A stretch of 64,000 nt of DNA from Ischnura elegans (Eukaryota > Arthropoda > Insecta > Odonata > Coenagrionidae): contig NC_060257.1 of NCBI RefSeq assembly GCF_921293095.1, positions 53,418,968 to 53,482,967 of the forward strand, in the 5' to 3' direction. Shown piece by piece: positions 43,840-55,035 of the stretch. The first letter of the stretch is position 1; every line of letters starts with the position of its first letter. Position numbers and translations under genes: made by a program. The notes under the pieces are model-generated. The model had not been told where the DNA came from. It searched no databases and worked only from the letters and a program-made list of their open reading frames with translations.

Positions 43840-44465
43840 TCATAGGAGATAAAGTATAGGATTAATAGCAATGGGAGAAGCAAGAAAGAAATTAATTACC
43901 TTCGAAGTAGCCTAGGCAAAGAGAGTATTCCGCCAAGAAAAAGATCTTTTTACATCGATAAATTTAAGCATAGAAGTTAGGAAACAATTTATCAAATTTT
44001 ACACTCGGAGTATGCTTCTTTACGGAAGTGGGGCTTGGACATTGACAGCAGCTGGGAAATCAAGGATAGAGGATTTTGAAATATGGTGCTATAGAAGAAT
44101 GATGGGGAACAAATGGACCGATGGAGTTAGTAATGAGGAAGTTCTGAGAAGAGTTGGGGATAAGAGAAGCCTCATGAATACCTTGATATGAGAACCGGTC
44201 AATCTTATGGGGTACATTGACATTTTGGCCAAGGTTCGTAAATGACCTTTACCGACCTTGTTTTTGGCCTGATGAAGACAATCGTCGAGGGACAAGTGGA
44301 CGGCGAGAACGGAAAAGGAAGACCTCGAATGAAGTATAGGGAACAGTTAAAGAAGAATGTGACTGAGAAGAAGTACGTAGGAGTGAAAAGATTAGCTGAT
44401 AGCAGAATTGAGTGGAGAGCTGCGTCAAAGCAACTTTAGGATTGTTGACCAGTGATGATGATGAT
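43840..44465 (+). pseudogene. LINE family L, longest 3' fragment
   Basis: Translation across frames gives the post-RT region: a KKEI...REYSAKKKIF-like stretch, then SMLLYGSGAWTLTAAGKSRI, then EIWCYRRMMGNKWTDGVSNE, EEVLRRVGDKRSLMNTLI, DGLMKTIVEGQVDGENGKGR, and KRLADSRIEWRAASKQL, then a GATGATGAT tail. About 60 bp near 44190-44260 departs from other copies. Several frameshifts make it non-functional. Confidence 0.7.
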
Positions 44466-45173
44466 AATGATGTCTTTTTTAAACCTAGTAATTGATTTTT
44501 TTGGTGCATTATTATATGTCAATTCAATTTTATAGTTCAGGAACATTTCACTGCTATGACATTTTTTTATGCATGGGAAATATGTGATGAGAGCGAAGAG
44601 GTAGAATCTGAATGAGATACGGAGGAGACAGAATGTTTGAATAGGGCTGCTACCTAGAGAGGAGGGTATATTAAAAAGTGTTAGATGGAAAAAGTTAAGT
44701 AAGCAAGTGAGGGAAAGGAAGATAATTGGATTTTTTGATTGATGAAAGGTGGTGGGCCTCATTGTGAATTATGGGGGAATCCTGTTGAGAGAAGAGGCAA
44801 GCCGAAGTTGATTGGCAAAATACTCCACGGAAACTTATCTTGGCCAGTAAAATCCTTTGATGATAATAATATATTATTTTCATGGATAATAATAATATAT
44901 CATATAAATAAATATTATTCGTTGAGAGAACTTTAAGTCGCGAACCAAAAAGAATACATTAAATTTTCTACGTGCCTGACGGTGTTCCTGAATAAATTGA
45001 TTCATATGCAACGTGAAATGTAAGGAGCAAGTTATACTATAAAATCAATTTATAGATACTTAAAATCATGACATATTATTTAAATTCTGAATGAAAATCA
45101 AGATACAGTCAAAGTCATAATAAAATTTTCGTCTGAAGACTTTCACAGCTTCTTTTATCTATGTTGCTGGTGG

Positions 45174-45249
45174 TTTTCGGGTATTGCTGTGTAGAAAACA
45201 TTTTAACTCGACGTTTCACTCCTCCTACTGGGAGCGTTATCAAGAGAAT
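45174..45249. repeat. Penelope terminal inverted repeat, left
   Basis: Exact reverse complement of 47615-47690 over 76 bp. It includes ACTCGACGTTTCACTCCTCC. Confidence 0.92.
45207..45246 (-). ncRNA. Hammerhead-like motif in Penelope 3' repeat (sense)
   Basis: Minus strand: stem I CTC/GAG, core TTGATAA, extra C, stem II CTCC/GGAG with irregular base, GAA, then ACGT palindrome and C. It is in sense orientation at the 3' end of the Penelope transcript; the mirror copy at 47618-47657 is antisense at the 5' end. U3/A8 replace C3/G8. Stem II is imperfect, so activity is uncertain. Confidence 0.4.
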
Positions 45250-45293
45250 GGAAGGAATTTATACTCGTCCCGAGCTTATATATGTTTTTTTCG

Positions 45294-47613
45294 CTACCCA
45301 TTGTTGTGCCGGATTTGAATTTTAGCCGATAGCCGTTGACAATTATATTGTGCTAGGAACCCTCTCCATATACGGCTGAGGTTATACCCATCCTCCCTAT
45401 TAAAGTTATTAGGTCTTTTCGCAATCTCGATGGATTCACGTATAAGACGCGGATGGTATTCTTCCGTCTTCGCTAACACCCGTGTAGCGTCAAACATTAT
45501 TCTATGCCCAGGGCTGGAGGCAAAATGTTCAGCAACAGCTGATGCGTCCCACTGATGTAATTTTAACGCCCTTTCGTGCTCCTTAAGCCTTTGGGAGATT
45601 GAACGCTTGCTCTGTCCCACGTAGCTTCTGCCGCAACAGCAGGGAACCTCATACACTCCCATAGATTGAAGGGGAGGATGGCTATCCTTCGGTGAAGGTA
45701 GGATATTCTGAATCTTCTTCACGGTGCAGAAGCGAGTCTTAATGTTGCCTTTATGGAGGATTCTGGCGATTCTATCGGTGACCCCGGAGATGTATGGAAT
45801 TTTAGCGTATGTAAGTGGCTTCTTCCCCTTGTGGCCGTCATCTTGAGGAGGGTGTTTTTCTTTCATTGCTCTTTTAATGAAAGAGACACTATAACCATTG
45901 CCTTTCAGTGCCCACATAAGGTGTTGCATTTCATCACTGATATGCTCAGCATCACACACGATTTTGGCTCGGTGGGTTAGCGTTTTAATGACGCAGGCCT
46001 TTTGTTGTGGGTGGTGATGCGATGATGAATTCAGATACCTATCTGTGTGGGTCTTCTTTCTGTACACTGAATGGCCTAGGCTTCCATCCATTTTTCTTTT
46101 AACCAGTACATCTAAGAAGGGAAGACAACCTCCTTCTTCAAGTTCTTTTGTGAATTTTATGTCTGGATGTACTGTATTTAGATGTATGTGGAATTCCTCA
46201 AGTTTTTCTTTTCCATGTGGCCAGATCACAAAGGTATCATCCACATATCTCAACCAGCATGATGGTTTCTTCTCGCTCGTCTCAAGTGCCTTCTTCTCGA
46301 AAAACTCCATATATAAATTGGCAATCACAGGTGAAAGTGGGGAACCCATTGCCGCACCACTTTTTTGTTCATATATTTGCCCGTTGTAAAGGAAGTAATT
46401 GTTTCTAAGGCAGAATTCTACCTAGTTTGGGTAGTCTCCTGGTAGTCCATCACCTGTAAGAGTTCTTAAAATTTCCACTGAATCGGGGACAGGAACTTTG
46501 GTGAACAGCGACGTGACATCAAAGCTGACTAAAATATCTCTTTCGGTCACTCGAAGGTCTTTCAGGATCTCTATAAAATGCGCCGAATTTTTTTATGAAG
46601 GAGTCTGTTCTACCGACGAAATCCTGGATGCCTCTTGAGAGATAACGGGCTAACTTATAGGTCGGCGAACCAATGGTATTTACAATAGGTCTCAAAGGTG
46701 TACCTTCCTTATGGATTTTTGGTAGACCATATAAGCGTGGAGCTCTGGATGCGGAGGGCATTAATTTCCAATGATTTTCCTCGGGAATTGAAGACCTCTT
46801 GATCAATTCTCTCACTTTGCGCTCGATTCTGGCTGTCGGGTCTTTATTTAGTCTCTCGTAAGTATCGTCATCCAAAAGGGAGAGAACTTTCTTGCCATAT
46901 TCTTCCTTATCCATGATGACCGTTGCATTGCCTTTGTCACCTGGAAGTACGAGGATGTTGTTATCACACTTTAATTCGTTCAAGTAACGTAGTTCAGCTG
47001 CTGGTAAATTTAATTTAGGCATTTTTGAACGTCGAAGCACTCGCACAATTTCATGTCTCATGCTGTCAGCCTTGTCTGGAGGAAGTAGACGTATTGCAGC
47101 CTCTGCTCCTGCAATGATGTCTTCCGCTGGTAGGTATTTAGGTGCAATTGCAAAGTTCAACCCTTTTGAAAGAACTGAGACTGTCTCTTGGGCCAAATTC
47201 TTCTTCGATAAATTATAAACCGCACTTGGTCGTTCAGTCTGCGGCTTCTCCTGCCTCAATGCGAAATTTTCAAATTTGCGCTTCTGCTTGAGAGTGGTAT
47301 CTTTGAGAGTATGAGCGGATGAACTATTAGTAATTCTATCTACGATGTCCCAGTACTCACGATTCAATATTCCAGAAAGCTCCAAATGAAGGTGATATAA
47401 TTCCTCCGCCACCACAAAAAGTGACATACGCGTAGCACGAACACGTTCACGTAGGAGAGCTAGGCTGGTTCGCTTGAGAATATTCTTGGCCTTTGGAGTT
47501 TTCAGGTGGTGTTTCACTCTCACACAAGTTGGAATTATTTCTGTATCCCGGCACCGTTGTAGGAAGGCAAAGGATGAGAGAAGTTTACTCTTCTTATTTC
47601 GAAGACATTCCAT
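45294..47613 (-). pseudogene. Penelope RT/GIY-YIG endonuclease ORF (one frameshift, one stop)
   Basis: Encodes the single protein of a Penelope-like retroelement: reverse transcription plus single-strand nicking. The likely start is the ATG at 47613 (MECLRNKKSK), just inside the inverted repeat. RT motifs appear in order: ASRAPRLYGLPKIHKEGTPL and RPIVNTIGSP in the first part, then GSPLSPVIANLYME and YVDD (second part, residues 35-38). The GIY-YIG domain follows (GVYEVPC...YVGQSKRSI...RLKEH, residues about 230-330 of the second part), ending at 45294. A 7-T run at 46588-46594 shifts the frame by one. A TAG stop lies at 46422-46424. All other conserved positions look intact, so decay is recent or the lesions are sequencing errors. 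Confidence 0.9.
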
Positions 47614-47614
47614 T

Positions 47615-47690
47615 ATTCTCTTGATAACGCTCCCAGTAGGAGGAGTGAAACGTCGAGTTAAAATGTTTTCTACACAGCAATACCCGAAAA
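47615..47690. repeat. Penelope terminal inverted repeat, right
   Basis: Exact reverse complement of 45174-45249. It directly abuts the 13-bp target duplication at 47691. Confidence 0.92.
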
Positions 47691-47738
47691 TCATAATAAA
47701 ATTGTTAGAGTATTGGATTGTCACCTGGTTTTGAGTAA

Positions 47739-47800
47739 TCCTGAAAATTTCACCTTGATCGCTAATCGGAAAGTGGAAACAAAGGGAGTTTATGAAAACT
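47739..47800 (+). repeat. Family J, copy 2 (internally deleted)
   Basis: Begins CCTGAAAATTTCACCTTGAT, includes CGCTAATCGGAAAGTGG, then jumps to GGGAGTTTATGAAAAC. It matches 48659-48784 and the minus strand at 2619-2712. Confidence 0.55.
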
Positions 47801-48658
47801 CTATATTTTATCAGAAAGTTAAATATTTTCATCCACTTGATAACGTGCCATCACATCAAATTTTTTTTCCATACCATTCGATTACAGTGTGGCGTTACGT
47901 TGTCAAATCTTTGCAATTCATAACGCAAGCCCAGGCACAGGGTACCCATTTCATCTGTCACTGACTAGGTGAGGGAAAAACTCCACGAAAAAAGAATAAT
48001 AGCCACCAAGAGAAACAATTGTATCAAAAATTACATATCATATTCAATTAATTAGCATGTGAGAGTGAAAATATTCAACATAACAAGTATTTCGATAATA
48101 ACCATTAATAACTAATAATCTCAAAAAAGAACCTTAACCAATACAAAAACAAAAACCACAAAAGACGAGTCCGTTAGCACCAAGTAAGTCGAGAATCGCT
48201 GTCAGAGGTCGAGAGATATAACTCTGTCGAAGGCCGATACACTAAAGAGAGACCGGAAGAAGACCGTAATTCCAAACCAAGTAAAAGTTTTCCGTCAGCC
48301 AATTCCAGGACCACTGAAAAAAAATAATAATTGCCTTTATTTGCATATGAAAACTTGGTCCCTCTAAGCCATATGGCTTGTCAGAAGGTTCCAGTTATTC
48401 AACACAACATGTGGCATATTGAGAGCATAGCATTTATATTACAAGTTTCAACTTCAACTTTAGGGGCTTTTAAACAAAACTATGATAATTTAATATATTT
48501 TGTACATTTCAGATTAAAATAAAGAAATTACAAGTTTACAATATCACTTATTAACCAATCTTTCACTTTTCTTTTAATGTCGGCCAAAGATTTGAGATTA
48601 CTTAAAGCCTTAGAGTTTTAGAAGATTAAATTGTCATTTTGTTCTGAAAGCGAGATAT
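47801..48658. other. No recognised feature
   Basis: No gene or shared repeat found. Confidence 0.45.
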
Positions 48659-48784
48659 CCTGAAATTTTCTGCTTGATAGCTAATTGGAAAGTGGGTTAC
48701 ACCTTCAGTAGCCTTCAGTAAACCTTGAGTTGTAAGATTTGTCCCGGACAATATGAGAAACAACTAAGCGAGTTTATGAGCACG
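48659..48784 (+). repeat. Family J, copy 3
   Basis: Longest J copy, with GATAGCTAATTGGAAAGTGG, AAGATTTGTCCCGGACAATA and GCGAGTTTATGAGCAC. A CCTTCAGTAG direct repeat inside suggests a short local duplication. Confidence 0.6.
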
Positions 48785-49198
48785 TTATAAATAGGGTGCG
48801 CCCTGTTCCATTTATCAATCTTCCTCGTGAAGGTATGAGAGTGGCCACACCCCCATAGCTTCCTCCAACTTCTCCGAGAAAGGATGAGGAAGACATGAGC
48901 GAATGAAAAATCTGTATCTCTAAAAATAAAAAAACCTTCCTCTCCACGTGCGGTAGCGGCGCCAGGTGCCTCGAGCGAAAGGAAAGATGAGGACGACGAA
49001 GAACAGGCGACACCAACGGCTTCCGACCCTCCGTGTCTTCCGTCCCATGAGGGAAGGTTGACGTAACCCTACCTCGCTTCTAAAAATTATTTATCCTCGT
49101 CTCATGCGTCTGTCTGGGATTGCTCACGGTCTAAACATTGGATCATACTGTAAAGCCTGAATAAAAAGATTTTACTCATAGTGCTAGCGATACCATTT

Positions 49199-49781
49199 CA
49201 GCTGTGTTGGTGAAAGTAATGAGAAAAGGTAACCGGGCTACATTATAGTTTCTTCGAACAAAAAATAATCAGTTACGAATACAAATTACTTAATTTGAAA
49301 AGTAATCAGTGAAATAACAGTTACAATAACAATCACCAACTTCTTGTAAGATTGTAACTCTAGAGACCACCTAGCAACCGTCGAATGTTGCAATAAAATT
49401 TTTGAAATAATTGAGTCTTGGTATTTAAATCTCTAATTGCAATTTCACTTGCAATATATACAGTTATAACTGGTGTAACAATACAAGGGGTGTCATATTT
49501 TGTATCCATCATGAGTAGGCTACAACTTAAAGAGTGGCTGAACCCAAACAATTGAATGATGTTACTCGGGACTTGAAATTATCTGTAGGCTTAGGTAAAC
49601 CAATGAAATTAGTTAAGTAATCGTCGATTAGGAGAAAGTAACGGCTCCTCTTTCACCGTAAGGAGTAAATTACAAATAAAAATTACATTTCATAAAAAGT
49701 AATAATTTCAAGTAAAAATTACTACAATATTGATCGTTACTTACAATCCGATTACTTTTACTCAATTACTTGCCAGCACTG
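49199..49781. mobile_element. Possible degenerate hAT-like element
   Basis: The right end, inverted, reads CAGTGCTGGCAAGTAATTGA with AAAAGTAATCGG. The left candidate reads CAGCTGTGTTGGTGAAAGTA with GAAAAGGTAACCGGG. Both are hAT-like and alignable, and the interior is rich in AGTAAT/ATTACT. The flanks do not form a clear 8-bp duplication, so this is tentative. Confidence 0.35.
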
Positions 49782-50339
49782 CTTTTCAGGAACCAAAATA
49801 ATGATTGCTCAACCCACACGGTTATTAAAATACCTGTTTAAAAAATAAACTCTATCCACTGTTTTTGTGAGTTCGTGTTTATTTTAGGCTGTATCGTAGA
49901 AAAGCTTATGCTAGCGTTTTAGAATGACGATAGTAAAGTATAATCACTAAATATGTATACCTACCTATAAAAAAACTATAAATTGATTGTAGTGTTTATT
50001 TATTAATGCAAATGCTAACAAAAAAGCTTGCATCACCAACAAAACTACTTCATATTCTAAAATTACTGTGAAAATATTAATAATTTGCGGATGAAGTTAT
50101 GCATTTCTGGATTTAGAACTGGGTGAATTTAGAGCCAGTGCTTACAACAGGAGACTCGCTTAGTATTTGATAGTTGGGATAGATGAGTCGACAATCAATC
50201 ATGTTCTGTATAACACTGTATTTCCGCCGTCCCTTTTTTCATCTATGTTCTGACGATTTCCGCATCATTCCATTTTTAACTTATACGTAACTGTAAATAA
50301 CTGTCGTTCTTAAAAGTCATACGTGTCGTTAAAATTAGT

Positions 50340-50580
50340 TTAAGCGCTCTTGCGTTCTCATTGGCTGAAAGACAGTGCCAATGATTATTTCAGCGATGGA
50401 AAAAAGGACGTGCCGATTGATGGAAAAAGGTCAGGGATTCTCATCCTTGCAGCCATTGCCGAAAATGATGGTGTGAAACAATCATTTTCCCGCCATTATT
50501 GAAGATATCCCTCGAAAGGGATAGGAAAAAGGGACAGGAAAAAGGGACAACAATTGTACCCTGATTGTTAGCGTTATATC
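50340..50580 (+). mobile_element. Dispersed repeat family C, copy C3
   Basis: Contains CAGCGATGGAAAAAAGGA, GATGGAAAAAGG, CCGAAAATGATGGTGTGAAA, CGCCATTATTGAAG and ATCCCTCGAAAGGGATAGG. Order matches C1 and C2. It lies just left of A4. Confidence 0.55.
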
Positions 50581-50687
50581 GCCGATTCTGACGCAGTGAA
50601 CCTGAAAACCATGGAGAGAACTGCAATCCAGCGCTGTGAAGGCTTCAGCAGAAATATTTCCACCAGCCGACCGGAGAATCCTCAATA

Positions 50688-51348
50688 GGGTACTTTCCTT
50701 CATCAAAGAAAACGAAATGCATTGATTGCGATTCGTTACCCACCATTATTGTATTCATAATATACAAATTATTTGGTTTTAGAAATCCCTGTTTAGACGA
50801 ATGGCAGTGGTCAATTTTAACCTCATTTGAAAAAGGCCAGATTGGCGGCCATGCGATGCCACTCCACGTGACGTCACAGGGACCTAGATGCTATACGAGT
50901 AGTCAGGAGTATTACATCGTCTGGGATTAACAATGCATTCATGAGGCACAGAGCTCAGGGAAACATCTCGTAATATTCGCTTATTAAAATTGCCTATGGT
51001 CGCAAAGTTTCCTTCTTGTGATAGGGTATTAATAATCCTTATCTAAGCTAAGCGCTACCTACTAACAGGGTACTCTGCTACCTGTTAGCAGCCTGCATCG
51101 TAGCGGCGCTCATAGCCTCGCACCCAGGTGGCCTCACACAGCGGCAGCGAGAACCAGAATGAAGTCACAAGGGCTTTTCCCAGGATTCGTACTTAGCCGT
51201 CGCGTTTTCGTGTGCTTGAAAAATTTCACTTTTCATTAAATCGCGAAAAATATATATCGTCATTTTAAAACTCTAAAAGCGTGAAATACGTACTCCAGAC
51301 GTAATAATCTTTCGATTCAGGCAATAAAAAAGAAAAAGGAAAACACCC
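50688..51348 (-). mobile_element. MITE family A, copy A4
   Basis: A 661-bp minus-strand copy flanked by TA (50686-50687 and 51349-51350). Ends read GGGTACTTTCCT and ACACCC. All diagnostic internal blocks are present in reverse order. Confidence 0.82.
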
Positions 51349-51350
51349 TA

Positions 51351-51832
51351 TCGTAATATTTATTCGGGGGTAATTCTTTTCTGGGAAGTAGAACTATGAC
51401 TCGCAAAGTGTACCCGTGTGTTGGTTAACGGCTCTGTTTAGAACTAAGTCTTGGGATGAGCCGACCACCACCCGCTCCTGCCACCGTACGATTTCTTTCC
51501 TAGAAGTTCTCCGCAGAGATTTCTTGCTCGGGGTCTCGGGGAAGAGTTGGGGACCTTTACTTCTTCTGAGGAGTGTGGCTTCCTTTCCCTTTTGGCAGAC
51601 CCATGTGCGTGGGCAAGGAGAAGACGCGGTATATGTGCACCTCTCAAAGTGTAAGACGGGTTGAAACTGCACAAAAACCACGACAAGGTATAAAAAATTC
51701 AAGGAATGCTCATCAGGGGAGGGCGCCAAAAAAAAGCTTTTATCACAGCTCTCATATTGAATAAAATGTAGCCCGTAAGGCCAAACTAGGGGGAGTGTAA
51801 TACTTTTCAATGAAAAAAGACATCTTACAGTG
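51351..51832. other. No recognised gene
   Basis: Overlapping open frames of 80 to 138 codons in several frames, without domain similarity. Confidence 0.4.
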
Positions 51833-51840
51833 GTACCAAG

Positions 51841-52133
51841 CAGTGGCGCTGCGAGGGGGGGGGGGAATAAATCCCCCCCAGAGCTCAGAGAAATTTTTAA
51901 TTTTAATCCATTTTACTTAATTGGATCGGTAATACTTATAACATAGTGTTAGAATTTATCAAATATCCCGCAGAAAGCCTAAAACTCGCATTTTGAAACA
52001 TTTTTCTTGAAATTTTTCCGGAGGACGGCCCCCGCAAATCCCGATTACCCTGGCGGGCATGCAATACCCCCACACTCCTAAGTATTACTTGCGCCTGAAA
52101 CCCCCCCAGCCTTAATTCTTCGCTGCGTCCCTG
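51841..52133. mobile_element. hAT-type MITE (293 bp) with G- and C-runs
   Basis: Ends CAGTGGCGCTGCGA and, inverted, CAGGGACGCAGCGA form a hAT-type inverted repeat. A perfect 8-bp target duplication GTACCAAG flanks it (51833-51840 and 52134-52141). Just inside the left end, a run of twelve G is followed by AATAAAT and a C run; C runs also occur near the right end. No coding capacity. Confidence 0.88.
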
Positions 52134-52349
52134 GTACCAAGTTCATCCTCGAACTGTGCCACTGTGGATTGGGTTCATCTTGTACATGTTTGAACTGTGC
52201 CACCCACCCGCAATACACCCAGACTTTTCACTCTACCCCTCCAAATAATTTATTTGCTTCTTCGACGCCGAGCAAAAGAGAAGAAATCTAGACTAGCATT
52301 TGAACAGGGGAACGAAAACTGATAGACGTGGATGAACTCTGTTATCTGG

Positions 52350-52610
52350 AAAGCAGGATAGCTAGCGACGGGGGAAGAAAGAAAGAAATTATAAGCAGAA
52401 TAGCCCAGGCGAAGCGAGAATTCCATTAAAAGAAAGATATACTTACAGCGTGAAATTTAAACATAGAAGTAAGGAAACAATTTCTCAGCACTTAATTTGG
52501 AGTATACTTCTCTACGGAAGTGAGGCATGTACGATGACCCTAGCGGAGAAATGAAGGATAGAGGCCTTCGAAATGTGGTGCAACAGAAAAATGATGAGGA
52601 TCAAATAGAT
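52350..52610 (+). pseudogene. LINE family L, RT C-terminal fragment
   Basis: Plus-strand translation in shifting frames: YLESRIASDGGRKKEIISRI, IAQAKREFH, then NLNIEVRKQF, a YGSEACTMTLAEK-like stretch and KMWCNRKMMRIK. This is the end of the RT and the following linker of the same LINE that supplies the tails elsewhere, and it overlaps the start of the 43840 fragment. It breaks off near 52610. Confidence 0.65.
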
Positions 52611-53556
52611 CACCCGCAACCTACAGGTATCCGTATCCGTATAATAACGGGGGCCTTAAAAGCGTTTTTTATATGTAATCATTTGAGCAATTTATGTGAT
52701 AAAATTGCAAGTGTGTATACTGTATGTATCACTTCAAGTCTGGCCAATAAATATTCAATATATTCAAAATATTCAATATCTGGCCAATATTGTTATAAAA
52801 TATTGATGTAAACGAATTATATATACTACTTCAGTAGTTTTTTCATGTACGCACTTAAGCTGTGTTAGTATACATTATCAAGGTAACACAAAATGAACTA
52901 CACTATAAGTATGTAAAGCATAATGTATTATTATTTTGGATGTTAGCCTCGAACAGGTTATCCTTCGCGGCTACCTAAAATTACTCAATTTTGCTATTGT
53001 CATGTAATTTGTGTTTGGAGTAATAAAATTATTTATAATTATTATTAAATTATTCATTTATTACTCTGTAAAAATGCTTACAATTTGCGGCCGGCTAAGT
53101 AATGCCAACTTGAGTTTAACGGTAGCCGGCCTACAAAGGTAGCTGATCCCAGTGTGATATAGTGTGCATATGGCATTATACAGTGTACATAAAAGTAATA
53201 GTGCAGTGGAACATCAGCTACAGAGCAGTGAAGACTTAGCAGTTGTATAGGTTCCTCGTAGGTAATTAAGGCTGAACATGGATGGAGGGAAGTCATTGAT
53301 CTGAAAACTATTGAGCTCAAAGGATAGGAGCTTGCAGCCTCATTTAGCGCACCCTTCATGGAAAATTACAAACGGTTTGGTTTTTTTTTCATTTAGTCCC
53401 ATGCTACGAGCGAGTTGCGATCGGTTGAAAGAGGCTAGCGCCTAGGTGGAAACCAATTTTCAGCCGAGGCAAAATGAATGTGCAAATTGATCCTCCAGAG
53501 TTTTGCATCTGAAAATCATTATCTCTCTTTTAGAGCTTCAACCGTCCGAATAATAT
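52611..53556. other. No recognised feature
   Basis: AT-rich with ATATTCAA-type short repeats near 52745-52800. No gene recognised. Confidence 0.45.
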
Positions 53557-54069
53557 GCTAAGTAAGTATGAATGCCGGGAAAACTCCCGTGTGACGTCGT
53601 TCTGGTTCCCGCTGCCGCAAGTGAGGTGACGTTGGGGCGAGGCTCTGAGTGCTGATACGACGCAGGATGCTAGCAGGTAGCAGAGTGCCATGCTAGCTGG
53701 TAGCGCTTGGCTTAAATAAGGATTATTAATACCTTATCAAACGAGGAAAACTTTCCGACCTTAGCAAGTTTTAATAGGTGAATATTAAGACATGTTTCCC
53801 TGAGCTCTGTGCCTCATGCATGCATTGGTAACCTCAGACGATGTAAAACTCCTATCAACTCGTATAGAAACTAGGTCCCTTTGACGTTTGTGCAGTGGCA
53901 TCGCATGGGCGCCAATCTGGCCTTTTTCAAATGAGGTTAAAATCGACCATTGCCATTCGTTTAAACTGGGATTTCTAAAACCAAATAATTTTTATATTAT
54001 GAAAACCCTAATGGTGGGTAACGAATAGCAATCAATGCATTTCGTTTTCTTTGATGAATGAAACTACCC
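53557..54069 (+). mobile_element. MITE family A, 5'-truncated copy A5
   Basis: Starts abruptly at the GTAAGTATGAATGC block, about 145 bp into the family sequence. It ends with GAAACTACCC and TA. The missing end could be a deletion or abortive repair after excision. Confidence 0.8.
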
Positions 54070-54825
54070 TATTGAGAATAAATTAATTAAGGGACACGGA
54101 GAAAATCATATTAGGGCTCTATTATATTTCCAGGTCCGACAGAAGGGATAAATTAAGAGGGATATTTAGCCGAACCGATAGATATGGGAATTCGTTTTCC
54201 CCCTAGCAATAAAGGACTTTAATAAATACTAGGCTCCATATCGTTAGATTATTTCATTTTCATTAGTAAAGGGCTGGTATCCTATCACCCCCATCACACG
54301 TGGCTTGCGGGGTTGTATGTAGATCTCCTATCATTAATGAGACATGATCGACGATATACTGCCCCCCTGAGCGCAACCGCGTACAGAGGCGCCGCTGAAG
54401 TACGGCCTGCACCTCTTGCTTCCGCTTCTAGACTTAAAAAAAATCACCTTACACTGAAAATTTTTTCCACTTTAAACTTTAAAGAGAATTCTCCAAGGCT
54501 CACTTTTCACTAACCCATTTCCACCCACCGTACCATATGCCTAAGTTTTATCATTCTGAGCATAAGAGCCTCTTGAAGGAATCCCACACTCCTCTTTGCT
54601 GTCAAATTTTCACAAATATTTTGTTGTAGCTTGTAATAACTTACTTCATTTATTGGTTTATTTTTGAAGCCGGTTGCAATAAGCTCACTTACGAAAGAGA
54701 CGGTTGCGAATCGCAAATTCAGCATGTACGCCTGCTACCTGTAAATTGCACGCAAGTGTCGTAAGAGTAATCAGGAAATGTCAGTGAATAGATAATTTCA
54801 ACTTTTCTTCGTCCAGAAATGAATT

Positions 54826-55035
54826 GCAAACTGCGGAAAGGCATCATGTCCAATTTGGACGATTTTTCTTTTTTCCTCTTTCAGTTGTTGCCAGGTGCAA
54901 GACTCAACCTTTCCTAATGAAAGGAAACATGTCCGCTCGGTGTTTTTAGCATGAAATGTTTTCTTTTAGTGGGAAACGTATCATTTTACGTGTAATGTGC
55001 TAGTGATTAATCTTTTCTATCAAGGTTACTCGTTG
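54826..55035 (+). repeat. Family F fragment, copy F2
   Basis: Shares with 61049-61297 the sequence GCAAACTGCGGAAAGGCATC, ATGTCCAATTTGGAC, AAAGGAAACATGT, GCTCGGTG and TTTTAGTGGGAAACG. The right terminal repeat is not recognisable. Confidence 0.6.

Larger units (their letters stand above)
45128..47690 (-). mobile_element. Penelope-like element, nearly full length
   Basis: Minus-strand element flanked by a 13-bp direct repeat TCATAATAAAATT (45115-45127 and 47691-47703). Perfect 76-bp inverted repeats, 45174-45249 and 47615-47690, lie at or near the ends; 46 bp of unique sequence lie outside the left one. The ORF between them has a Penelope-type RT with YVDD and a C-terminal GIY-YIG endonuclease. 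Only one frameshift and one stop interrupt it. The inverted repeats carry a hammerhead-like motif, as reported for this class of element. Confidence 0.9.

Noticed and set aside
45753..46389. Plus-strand ORFs opposite the Penelope gene
   Set aside because: Shadows of the minus-strand RT/endonuclease coding region.
51394..51810. 138-codon minus-strand ORF
   Set aside because: Mutually overlapping frames on both strands and no domain similarity.
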